Assembly: GCA_036497785.1 (NCBI GenBank)
Contig: DASXIW010000172.1
Location: forward strand, 1-43,737
Direction of reading: 5' to 3'
Length of the DNA stretch: 43,737 nt
From: DASXIW01 sp036497785
GTDB taxonomy: Bacteria > Pseudomonadota > Alphaproteobacteria > Acetobacterales > Acetobacteraceae
The notes beneath the pieces were generated by a model that saw nothing but the letters and a program-made list of their open reading frames with translations, was not told the DNA's origin and made no database searches. A program made the translations under genes and the position numbers. This document shows, piece by piece, positions 32,903 to 40,352 of the stretch. Numbering within the stretch: position 1 is the first letter of the stretch; every line of letters starts with the position of its first letter.

Positions 32903-35751
32903 ATAGGATCGTCGAGATCGACTATGGAACGCCCGCCGTTTCGCAAAATGCCTCGCAAATTGTGACGGTAACGCTGACGATTGACGGGATGTCCGTCGCG
33001 GTGCCGGAAGGCAGCTCGGTGATGCGGGCGGCGATGCTGGCCGGCGTCGAGGTGCCCAAGCTGTGCGCGACCGACAGCCTCGATGCGTTCGGCTCGTGCC
33101 GGCTGTGCCTGGTGGAGATCGAGGGCCGGAACGGGACCCCCGCATCCTGCACGACGCCGGTGGCGCCGGGCATGGTGGTGACGACGCAGAGCGAGAAGTT
33201 GAAGTCGCTCCGGCGGGGGGTGATGGAGCTGTACATCTCCGACCATCCGCTGGATTGCCTGACCTGTGCTGCCAATGGCGATTGCGAGTTGCAGGACATG
33301 GCAGGTGCGGTGGGCTTGCGCGAGGTGCGCTATGGCTTCGGCGGCGAGAATCACCTGGTGCAGGAGAAAGACGAGAGCAATCCGTATTTCACCTTCGATC
33401 CCGCCAAATGCATCGTCTGCTCGCGCTGCGTGCGGGCCTGCGACGAGGTGCAGGGGACGTTCGCGCTGACCATCGCGGGACGAGGCTTCGAGTCGAAGGT
33501 TTCACCGGGCGGGATGGATTTCCTGTCCTCGGAATGCGTGAGCTGCGGGGCCTGTGTGCAGGCCTGTCCGACGGCGACGCTGATCGAGAAATCGGTGATC
33601 GAGATCGGCCAACCCGAGCATAGCGTGGTGACGACCTGCGCCTATTGCGGCGTGGGGTGCAGTTTCAAGGCGGAGATGCGCGGCAACGAGCTGGTGCGCA
33701 TGGTGCCCTACAAGGACGGCCAGGCGAATCATGGCCATTCCTGCGTGAAGGGGCGGTTCGCCTGGGGGTATGCGACGCATCGCGAGCGTGTGCTGAAGCC
33801 GATGTTGCGGGCGAAGATCAGCGATCCCTGGCGCGAGGTGTCGTGGGACGAGGCGCTGGGGCATGTCGCCCGCGAATTCGCGCGCATTCAGGCGGCGCAT
33901 GGGGTGGATTCGATCGGGGGGATCACCTCCTCGCGCTGCACCAATGAGGAGACCTATCTGGTGCAGAAGCTGGTGCGCGCCGGCATGGGCAATAACAACG
34001 TGGATACCTGCGCGCGTGTGTGCCACTCGCCGACCGGGTACGGGCTGGGGACGGCGTTCGGCACCTCGGCCGGGACACAGGATTTTGACAGCGTCGCGCA
34101 GGCCGACGTGATCATGGTGATCGGCGCCAATCCGACGGATGGGCATCCGGTGTTCGGCAGCCGCATGAAGCAGCGGCTGCGCGAGGGGGCGCGATTGATC
34201 GTGGTGGACCCCCGCCGGATCGATCTGGTGCGGACGCCGCATGTGCGGGCGGATTTCCATCTGCCGCTGCAGCCCGGGACCAATGTGGCGGTGCTGACGG
34301 CGATGGCGCATGTGATCGTGACCGAGGGGCTGGTGGATGAGGCCTTCGTGCGCGAGCGCTGCGATTGGGACGAGTTGCAGGGTTGGGCGGCGTTCGTGGC
34401 CGATATCAGGCATAGCCCCGAGGAGGTCGAGAAGATTTGCGGGGTGAAGGCGGCCGATCTGCGCGGCGCGGCGCGGCTTTATGCCACTGGCGGGAATGCC
34501 GCGATCTATTACGGGCTGGGGGTGACGGAGCACAGCCAGGGTTCGACGACGGTGATGGCGATCGCCAATCTGGCGATGGCGACGGGCAATCTGGGGCGGC
34601 CCGGCGTGGGGGTGAACCCGCTGCGTGGGCAGAACAATGTGCAGGGTTCTTGCGACATGGGCAGCTTCCCGCACGAGTTTTCCGGCTATCGCCATGTGTC
34701 CGACGGCGCCACGCGGGAGAGTTTCGAGCGGCTTTGGGGTGTGCGTTTGCAATCCGAGCCCGGCTTGCGCATTCCGAACATGCTGGATGCGGCCGTGGAG
34801 GGGACATTCCTGGGATTGTATATCCAGGGCGAGGACATCGTGCAGTCCGACCCCGACACGACGCATGTGACGGCGGGGCTGGCCGCCATGGAATGCGTGG
34901 TGGTGCAGGATCTGTTCCTGAACGAGACGGCGGATTACGCGCATGTGTTCCTGCCCGGCTCGACCTTCCTGGAAAAGGACGGGACGTTCACCAATGCGGA
35001 GCGGCGCATCAACCGGGTGCGAAAGGTGATGCCGTCGCGGTCCGGCATGGCGGATTGGGAGATCACCCAGGCGCTGGCGCGGGCGATGGGGCTTGCATGG
35101 AACTATGCCCATCCGAGCGAGATCATGGACGAGATCGCCATGATGACCCCGACCTTCAGAGGGGTGAGCTACGAGACGCTGGACCAGTACGGCTCTGTGC
35201 AATGGCCGTGCAACGAGCAGGCGCCCGCGGGGACGCCGGTGATGCATATTGATCATTTCGTGCGCGGGCGCGGGCGGTTCATGATCACCGACTACGTGCC
35301 GACCGAGGAGCGCAGCGGGCCGCGCTTCCCGTTGTTGCTGACCACCGGGCGCATCCTGAGCCAGTACAATGTGGGCGCGCAGACGCGGCGCACGGCGAAT
35401 GTGGTCTGGCATGAGGAAGATGTGCTGGAGATCCATCCGCATGATGCCGAGCAGCGCGGCGTGCATGAAGGCGCCTGGGTGCGGGTGCAGAGCCGGGCGG
35501 GCGAGACCAGCCTGAGGGCGCGGGTGACGGACCGGGTGGCGCCGGGCGTGGTGTACACCACCTTCCACCACCCGATGACGCAGGCCAACGTCGTGACGAC
35601 CGACCAGTCGGACTGGGCGACGAACTGCCCGGAATACAAGGTGACCGCGGTGCAGGTGTCGCCGTCCAACGGGCCCACGGATTGGCAGGAGCGCTATGCC
35701 GCGCATAGCGAGCGAAGCCGGCAGATACTGGAAGTGGGGGCGGCGGAATGA
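32899..35751 (+). CDS. fdsA: NAD-dependent formate dehydrogenase alpha subunit (Mo catalytic)
   Basis: Catalytic subunit that oxidises formate to CO2 at a molybdenum bis-MGD centre. The 950-aa product has, in order: an N-terminal [2Fe-2S] domain (Cys56, 67, 70, 84), the His-Cys3 cluster motif HPLDCLTCAANGDC, two [4Fe-4S] ferredoxin motifs (CIVCSRCVRAC and CVSCGACVQAC), a [4Fe-4S] at the head of the Mo domain (CAYCGVGC ... SC), and the Mo domain. The active site is CARVCHSP: Cys375 as Mo ligand, with His376. A C-terminal molybdopterin-dinucleotide domain ends the protein. The active site is Cys, not selenocysteine. Oxygen-tolerant soluble Fds enzymes share this layout. Start overlaps fdsB. Confidence 0.97.
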   Translation: MNRIVEIDYGTPAVSQNASQIVTVTLTIDGMSVAVPEGSSVMRAAMLAGVEVPKLCATDSLDAFGSCRLCLVEIEGRNGTPASCTTPVAPGMVVTTQSEKLKSLRRGVMELYISDHPLDCLTCAANGDCELQDMAGAVGLREVRYGFGGENHLVQEKDESNPYFTFDPAKCIVCSRCVRACDEVQGTFALTIAGRGFESKVSPGGMDFLSSECVSCGACVQACPTATLIEKSVIEIGQPEHSVVTTCAYCGVGCSFKAEMRGNELVRMVPYKDGQANHGHSCVKGRFAWGYATHRERVLKPMLRAKISDPWREVSWDEALGHVAREFARIQAAHGVDSIGGITSSRCTNEETYLVQKLVRAGMGNNNVDTCARVCHSPTGYGLGTAFGTSAGTQDFDSVAQADVIMVIGANPTDGHPVFGSRMKQRLREGARLIVVDPRRIDLVRTPHVRADFHLPLQPGTNVAVLTAMAHVIVTEGLVDEAFVRERCDWDELQGWAAFVADIRHSPEEVEKICGVKAADLRGAARLYATGGNAAIYYGLGVTEHSQGSTTVMAIANLAMATGNLGRPGVGVNPLRGQNNVQGSCDMGSFPHEFSGYRHVSDGATRESFERLWGVRLQSEPGLRIPNMLDAAVEGTFLGLYIQGEDIVQSDPDTTHVTAGLAAMECVVVQDLFLNETADYAHVFLPGSTFLEKDGTFTNAERRINRVRKVMPSRSGMADWEITQALARAMGLAWNYAHPSEIMDEIAMMTPTFRGVSYETLDQYGSVQWPCNEQAPAGTPVMHIDHFVRGRGRFMITDYVPTEERSGPRFPLLLTTGRILSQYNVGAQTRRTANVVWHEEDVLEIHPHDAEQRGVHEGAWVRVQSRAGETSLRARVTDRVAPGVVYTTFHHPMTQANVVTTDQSDWATNCPEYKVTAVQVSPSNGPTDWQERYAAHSERSRQILEVGAAE

Positions 35752-36587
35752 TGAACGAGATACCGCCGCCGTTCCGGCCGCTGCCGCGCAAGCTGTGGCG
35801 TGACGGCGCGGCCAGCGAGGGTGACCGCGCGGTGGCCGAGGAAGTGCCTGTGGCGTTCAGCTACGACAATGCCGCCCATGCGGTGATGATGGCGACGCCG
35901 GCGGATCTGGAGGATTTCGCGGTCGGGTTCAGCCTGACCGAGGGCGTGGTGACGCATGCGGCCGAAATCTCCGAGTTGGAGATCGTCGGCGTGCCGGCCG
36001 GGGTGAATCTGCGGATGTGGCTGACGGGAGGACCGTCCGACGCATTCGCGGCGCGGCGGCGGCGCTATGCGGGGCCGGCGGGGTGCGGGATGTGCGGGCT
36101 GGAAACGCTGGCCGAAGCCAACCGGGCAGTGCCGGTGGTGACATCCGGGCTGCGCGTGTCCAGTGGCGATGTCGCCGCAGCCGTGGCGGCGCTGCCGGCG
36201 CTGCAGGCGTTGAACATGCGGACGCGGGCGGTGCATGCGGCGGCGTTCTGGCAGCGCGGCCATGAGTTGGTGGCGCGCGAGGATGTGGGCCGGCACAACG
36301 CGCTGGACAAGCTGGCGGGCGCGCTGGCGCGGGCGGGGCGGAGTGCGGCGCGGGGCATGGTGGTGATGTCCAGCCGGATTTCCATCGAACTGGTGCAGAA
36401 AGCGGCGATGATCGGGGCGCCGGTGCTGGTGGCGGTGTCCGCCCCCACGGCCCTGGCGGTGCGGATTGCGGAGAACGCGGGCATTACGCTGGTGGGCATT
36501 GCCCGCGGCGATGGGTTCGAGGTGTTCAGCCACCCCGAGCGTGTGGTTCTGGATGCGAGCGCGGCGGAGGTGCACGATGTCGCCTGA
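35748..36587 (+). CDS. fdhD: Formate dehydrogenase accessory sulfurtransferase FdhD (FdsC)
   Basis: Delivers sulfur to the molybdenum cofactor so that the formate dehydrogenase becomes active. The 279-aa product has the FdhD hallmarks: LEDFAVGFSLTEGVV, the CxxC-type loop GCGMCG near residue 110, HAAAFW, EDVGRHNALDKLAGA, and VVMSSRIS. Two ATGs (35748 and 35751) overlap the fdsA stop; either works. It sits in the fdsC position of the operon, between fdsA and fdsD, and overlaps fdsD by 11 bases. Confidence 0.95.
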   Translation: MMNEIPPPFRPLPRKLWRDGAASEGDRAVAEEVPVAFSYDNAAHAVMMATPADLEDFAVGFSLTEGVVTHAAEISELEIVGVPAGVNLRMWLTGGPSDAFAARRRRYAGPAGCGMCGLETLAEANRAVPVVTSGLRVSSGDVAAAVAALPALQALNMRTRAVHAAAFWQRGHELVAREDVGRHNALDKLAGALARAGRSAARGMVVMSSRISIELVQKAAMIGAPVLVAVSAPTALAVRIAENAGITLVGIARGDGFEVFSHPERVVLDASAAEVHDVA

Positions 36588-36858
36588 GCATCACCGCACA
36601 GAACATAAAAGGGACGAGAAGCTGGTGGCGATGGCCAACCAGATCGGGCTGTTTTTCAGCAGCCAGGCAGACGGCCGGGCGGCGGCGGATATTGCCACGC
36701 ATCTGCGCAAGTTCTGGACCCCGCATATGCGGGCGGCGATCGTGGCGCATCTGGATGAAGGCGGCGCGGGCCTGTCGCCGACGGTGCACGAGGCGGTGGG
36801 GCTGTTGCGGGATGCCGCGACCACGCGCCGGGAGGACATGCGGCAACCGACAGGTTGA
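36577..36858 (+). CDS. fdsD: Formate dehydrogenase delta subunit
   Basis: Small 93-aa subunit specific to Fds complexes. It contains KLVAMANQIGLFFSSQ, HLRKFWTPHMRAAIVAHL and LSPTVHEAVGLL, the conserved elements of the FdsD family. In studied systems it stabilises the complex or helps cofactor insertion. The start ATG at 36577 lies 11 bases inside fdhD. It is the last gene of the fdsGBA-fdhD-fdsD operon. Immediately downstream lies a group II intron scar. Confidence 0.93.
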   Translation: MSPEHHRTEHKRDEKLVAMANQIGLFFSSQADGRAAADIATHLRKFWTPHMRAAIVAHLDEGGAGLSPTVHEAVGLLRDAATTRREDMRQPTG

Positions 36859-36888
36859 AGGTGGCGAAAGTAACGAGTCTGGTTGTGA

Positions 36889-37053
36889 CACCGATCGGGG
36901 ACATGGCAAGAGACCACAGAGCTGGTGGGGAAGTTGAACCGCACGCTGCGCGGTTGGGCGAACTACTTTAACGTAGGTACCGTCAACAAGGCGTATCGGG
37001 CACTCGACAACTACGCGGCTATGCGGTTGCGTCGGTGGTTGCCACAACAATAA
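36889..37053 (+). mobile_element. Group II intron maturase remnant (C-terminal end)
   Basis: A plus-strand frame closed by TAA at 37051-37053 encodes LVGKLNRTLRGWANYFNVGT, then KAYRALDNYAAMRLRRWL. This is the conserved GII maturase-specific domain end of group II intron reverse transcriptases. A stop lies upstream in frame (TGA at 36886-36888) and nothing RT-like precedes it, so only about 50 residues survive. The scar lies between fdsD and the transporter gene. The 40 bases after it are unusually AT-rich (TAATAATATCGTAATAAATA) for this genome and lead into the AGGGGGA ribosome-binding site of the transporter. Confidence 0.85.
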
Positions 37054-37095
37054 TAATATCGTAATAAATAAAAATAAGAAACTAGGGGGAATGCC

Positions 37096-38457
37096 ATGTC
37101 CTTACTGTCGAGTCTCGACCGGGAGCATATCGTGGCCGAGCCCGGCTTCAGCCGGTGGCTGGTGCCGCCGGCCGCACTTTGCGTGCATCTGTGCATCGGA
37201 CAGGCCTATGCGTTCAGCGTGTTCAACCTGCCGATGACGCGGCTGATCGGCATCACCGCCCCGGCCCCCGACGACTGGAAGCTGACGCAGCTTGGCTGGA
37301 TCTTCAGCATCGCCATCGTGATGCTGGGCGTGTCCTCGGCCGTGGCGGGAAGCTGGCTGGATCGGGTGGGGCCGCGCAAGGCGATGCTGCTGGCGGCGAG
37401 TTGCTTCGGCGGCGGCTTCCTGGTGGCGGCCTTTGGCGTGGCGGTGCATCAGCTTTGGCTGGTGTATCTCGGCTATGGCGTGCTGGGCGGATGCGGGCTG
37501 GGCATTGGCTATATCTCGCCGGTGAAGACGCTGATCACCTGGTTTCCGGACCGGCCCGGCATGGCGACGGGCATGGCCATCATGGGCTTCGGCGGCGGGG
37601 CGATGATCGCATCTCCCTTGTCCGTCTGGCTGATGCGGCAATTCTCCACCGCCACGCATGTGGGCGTGGCCGAGGCCTTTGTTGTGCTGGCCGTCGTGTA
37701 TTTCTGCTTCATGGCCGTGGGATCGGCCATTGTGCGGGTGCCGGCGGCCGGGTGGCAGCCCGCGGGATACGTACCGCGCGCGCGGACGGGCAAACTTATC
37801 ACGACGGAGAACGTGACGCTGGAGCGGGCGGTGCGGACACCGCAATTCGTGCTGCTGTGGCTTGTGCTTTGCCTGAACGTGACGGCGGGGATTGGCGTGC
37901 TGGGCCAGGCCTCGGCGATGATCCAGGAGACCTTCGCCGGGCGGATCACGCCGGTGGCGGCGGCGGGCTTTGTTGGGCTGTTGAGCCTGTTCAACATGGG
38001 CGGTCGGTTCCTCTGGGCCTCGGTGTCCGACTATATCGGGCGGAAGGCGACCTATTGCGTATTCTTCCTGCTGGGGATTGCGCTGTATGCGGCGGTGCCG
38101 AGCGCGGCGCATATCCATAGCGTGGCGCTGTTCGTGGCCTGCTACTGCATCATCCTGAGCATGTATGGCGGCGGGTTCGCGACCATTCCGGCCTATCTGA
38201 AGGACGTGTTCGGCGTGCAGTTCGTGGGGGCCATTCACGGCCGGCTGCTGACGGCCTGGTCGGCCGCCGGGGTGTTGGGGCCGGTGCTGGTGAATTACAT
38301 CAGCGACTATCAGATCAACCACGGCGTGGCGCGGGCGGATAGCTATTCGTTCACGATGTACATCATGGCCGCGCTGCTGGTACTGGGGCTGATCTGCAAC
38401 CTGCTGATGTACCCGGTGCGTGAACGCCACATCGACATGGAAGGGGCGCGGGCATGA
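37096..38457 (+). CDS. OFA-family MFS transporter (oxalate/formate antiporter-like)
   Basis: Major facilitator of 453 aa with about 12 predicted TM helices. OFA (OxlT/YhjX-like) features include LCIGQAYAFSVFNLPM in TM1, GSWLDRVGPRK in the TM2-3 loop, GYISPVKTLITWFPDRPGMA and IMGFGGGAMIASPL. A second-half MFS loop reads SDYIGRKATY. Family members exchange oxalate and formate or carry other small carboxylates; substrate is inferred here from the fds neighbour. AGGGGGA lies 5 bases before the ATG at 37096. No oxalyl-CoA decarboxylase or formyl-CoA transferase gene is in the window. Its stop overlaps a 30-codon gene. Confidence 0.92.
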   Translation: MSLLSSLDREHIVAEPGFSRWLVPPAALCVHLCIGQAYAFSVFNLPMTRLIGITAPAPDDWKLTQLGWIFSIAIVMLGVSSAVAGSWLDRVGPRKAMLLAASCFGGGFLVAAFGVAVHQLWLVYLGYGVLGGCGLGIGYISPVKTLITWFPDRPGMATGMAIMGFGGGAMIASPLSVWLMRQFSTATHVGVAEAFVVLAVVYFCFMAVGSAIVRVPAAGWQPAGYVPRARTGKLITTENVTLERAVRTPQFVLLWLVLCLNVTAGIGVLGQASAMIQETFAGRITPVAAAGFVGLLSLFNMGGRFLWASVSDYIGRKATYCVFFLLGIALYAAVPSAAHIHSVALFVACYCIILSMYGGGFATIPAYLKDVFGVQFVGAIHGRLLTAWSAAGVLGPVLVNYISDYQINHGVARADSYSFTMYIMAALLVLGLICNLLMYPVRERHIDMEGARA

Positions 38458-38546
38458 AACTGGTATTGGCCTGGGGGTTTGTGGGGATTCCGTTGGCGTG
38501 GGGGGTGTTCGGGACGCTGAGCAGCGCGATGGCGCTGTTCCGGTAG
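38454..38546 (+). CDS. MFS transporter small subunit (30 aa)
   Basis: A tiny gene whose ATG overlaps the transporter stop (ATGA). The product has 30 residues, MKLVLAWGFVGIPLAWGVF followed by GTLSSAMALFR, and forms a single hydrophobic helix. Very short proteins with the pattern AW-(x)-VG-(I/V)PLAWGV lie directly after OFA-type transporters in other bacteria, where they are annotated as transporter small subunits. This placement, the overlap and the motif make it a real gene despite its length. Its function is unknown; it may stabilise or gate the transporter. Confidence 0.8.
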   Translation: MKLVLAWGFVGIPLAWGVFGTLSSAMALFR

Positions 38547-38556
38547 GCAGGCGACG

Positions 38557-38590
38557 GGGCGCTGCCTGCAGCCGCGACGCGGCAGCGCCC
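38557..38590 (+). terminator. Terminator hairpin after the transporter operon
   Basis: GGGCGCTGCC (38557-38566) and GGCAGCGCCC (38581-38590) form a perfect 10-bp stem with a 14-base loop, 10 bp after the small-subunit stop. C-rich, not U-rich, sequence follows. Confidence 0.7.
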
Positions 38591-38970
38591 TCCCCCGGCT
38601 CCATCGGCTCGATTACCCGCCCCCCCCCCGCCCCGGCTCACCATGGCCGGGACAGGCCCGCACAATCCATGCGCGCAGCATGTCACGTGCCGAACCTCGT
38701 TCAGATTCTTGTTGAATGACCCCACAAGGCGGCCCAATGTTACGGGGAAATGTTTATTCCCCGTGTCGTGGGGAATGTCGGCGAAGACAGTCCCGGGCTG
38801 CCGCCAAACGACCCCGACGGGCTGTCGGACTGAGCCAAAATCAGGGTTTTTGGCATTTTGTATCGTCCGCACGCGGTACATTGGAAATTAGCCACGCCAG
38901 TTCGGTCGCTTTCAGCCCGATAGTTGCGTGGACGGCTTAAGTTCCGACAGACCGCCGGGGAGCTGACGCC
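38591..38970. other. Non-coding gap with alternative hairpins
   Basis: No gene is supported here. It contains a run of nine C residues near 38621 and two overlapping, mutually exclusive hairpins. ACGGGGAA/TTCCCCGT pairs across 38742-38764, and ATTCCCC/GGGGAAT across 38756-38776; both use the same central TTCCCC. CCAAAA and TTTTGG near 38835-38855 form a further small dyad. The rest probably carries the promoter of the cytochrome c operon, though no convincing -35/-10 pair was found. Confidence 0.5.
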
Positions 38971-39369
38971 ATGCGGTATGTCGAGCCATGGCTGATGACA
39001 GGGGCCGCCATCGTTGCGCCGTATGGCGGCGCAGACGCACAGTTTACCGTGCCGGCCCCGCAAGCCGTGGCGCCGACCGGCGCCGAGTTGTTCGCGAACC
39101 AGTGCGGCACCTGCCATTCCGCGAAGCCGAACGACACGCCGCGCCAGGGACCGAACCTGTTCGGCGTTTTCGGCCGCAAGGCCGGGAGCTTTCCGGGCTT
39201 CCACTATTCGCCGGGCTTCGCGCAAGCCGATTTCGTGTGGGACGAGGTGCATCTGGATGCCTGGCTGACCAAGCCGCAGAACGTGATCAAAGGGGCCGTG
39301 ATGGCGTACCAGCAGCCCGACGCCACCAACCGCAAGACCATCATCGTGTGGCTCAGGGAGCAGCATTGA
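38971..39369 (+). CDS. Small class I cytochrome c
   Basis: Periplasmic electron carrier of 132 aa. It has an N-terminal hydrophobic export segment (about residues 8-23), heme motif CGTCH at Cys45-His49, the GPNLFGVFGRKAG loop, and Met112 (GAVMAYQ) as likely sixth heme ligand. The layout resembles cytochrome c2/c550. It is followed without a gap by the VOC gene and then by a Tat-exported subunit and GMC flavoprotein. It is therefore a plausible electron acceptor for that dehydrogenase, in place of the larger triheme cytochrome usual in gluconate and fructose dehydrogenases. Confidence 0.9.
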   Translation: MRYVEPWLMTGAAIVAPYGGADAQFTVPAPQAVAPTGAELFANQCGTCHSAKPNDTPRQGPNLFGVFGRKAGSFPGFHYSPGFAQADFVWDEVHLDAWLTKPQNVIKGAVMAYQQPDATNRKTIIVWLREQH

Positions 39370-39765
39370 ATGGCCAAGCCCATTCACGCCATGATACGCG
39401 TGCTGGATGAGGCACGCTCGGTGGCGTTCTATCGCCGCGCCTTTGGCTTGCAGGTCACAGACCGGTTCGCCTTTGACGGGTTCACGCTGGTTTATCTGTG
39501 CGGGCCGGAAGACGATTTCGAGCTGGAACTCACCATCAATCACGACCGCACGACGCCGTATCCGCTGGGCGAAGGATACGGACATATCGCCTTCGTGGTG
39601 GGCGACATTGACGACGAGCATGCGCATTTCGTTCGCGAGGGGCTGGACCCTGGCGCGCTGAAGGAATTCCATCGCGACGGCGCACTGATGGCGAAGTATT
39701 TTTTCGCCACCGATCCAGATGGATACCGCATCGAAATATTGCAGAAGCACGGGCGCTATCGCTGA
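39370..39765 (+). CDS. VOC-family protein (glyoxalase I-like)
   Basis: A 131-aa protein of the vicinal oxygen chelate fold. It has two beta-alpha-beta-beta-beta modules: HAMIRVLDEARSVAFYRRAFGL, then YGHIAFVVGDIDDEHA, ending FFATDPDGYRIEILQK. Metal-ligand candidates are His6, Glu52, His77 and Glu125 in the usual lactoylglutathione-lyase positions, which supports a glyoxalase I-like metal site. Starts on the base after the cytochrome stop. Its role within a dehydrogenase cluster is unclear; it may detoxify or isomerise a dicarbonyl product, or be a dioxygenase or resistance-type VOC protein. Confidence 0.87.
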   Translation: MAKPIHAMIRVLDEARSVAFYRRAFGLQVTDRFAFDGFTLVYLCGPEDDFELELTINHDRTTPYPLGEGYGHIAFVVGDIDDEHAHFVREGLDPGALKEFHRDGALMAKYFFATDPDGYRIEILQKHGRYR

Positions 39766-39805
39766 ACAAACAACAAAGCCGACCAAGGGAGGGGGAACGC
39801 AAACC

Positions 39806-40339
39806 ATGAGGAACATCGACAAACGCACGCAAGTCAGCCGCCGCATCTTCCTGCGCGGTACCGCAACCGCAGTGCCCGCCGTGGCCGCCGGCCTGGCCGT
39901 CACCGCGCGATCGGCTTGGGCGCAGGGGGCAAAGAGCCTGACGCCGCACACGATGTCCACATTGGTGGTTGCGGCGCGCGATATTTTTCCGCATGACCGG
40001 CTGGCCGATAGTTACTACATGGTCGCTGTCGACGGCTATGACAGCGCGGACCCGAAGCTGCGCGCGCTGATGGAATCGGGCGTGGCGTCGCTGGACGCCG
40101 AGGCAGGCAAGCGGTTCGGCCGGCCCTATATGGAGGTGGCCTGGGAAGAGGATCGCGTGACCGTGCTGCGCGTTGTGGAGAACGGCGCTTTCTTCAAGAA
40201 GCTGCATGGCGACTTGATCGTTTCGTTGTACAACCAGAAGCCGGTTTGGGCGAGATTCGGCTACGAGGGGGCGTCAGCCGACAAGGGCGGTTACATCAAT
40301 CGCGGCTTCGACGACATCGACTGGCTGCCGACGGCATAA
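39806..40339 (+). CDS. Tat-exported small subunit, gluconate 2-dehydrogenase subunit 3-like
   Basis: A 177-aa protein with a twin-arginine signal (SRRIFLRG at residues 10-17, then a hydrophobic stretch ending in SAWAQG). In gluconate, fructose and FAD-glucose dehydrogenases such a small subunit is needed for folding and for Tat export of the cofactor-loaded flavoprotein, which has no signal of its own. The GMC protein next door indeed lacks a signal, fitting hitchhiker export. Sequence similarity is weak but the size, signal and position match. The ATG at 39806 is the start: GGGAGGGGG lies about 10 bases upstream. Confidence 0.83.
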   Translation: MRNIDKRTQVSRRIFLRGTATAVPAVAAGLAVTARSAWAQGAKSLTPHTMSTLVVAARDIFPHDRLADSYYMVAVDGYDSADPKLRALMESGVASLDAEAGKRFGRPYMEVAWEEDRVTVLRVVENGAFFKKLHGDLIVSLYNQKPVWARFGYEGASADKGGYINRGFDDIDWLPTA

Positions 40340-40352
40340 GGGGGAAATGGTC

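Noticed and set aside
33502..35706. Long antisense open frame (734 codons) opposite fdsA
   Set aside because: Arginine/histidine-rich shadow of a gene with strong G-ending codons; fdsA has all cofactor motifs on the plus strand.
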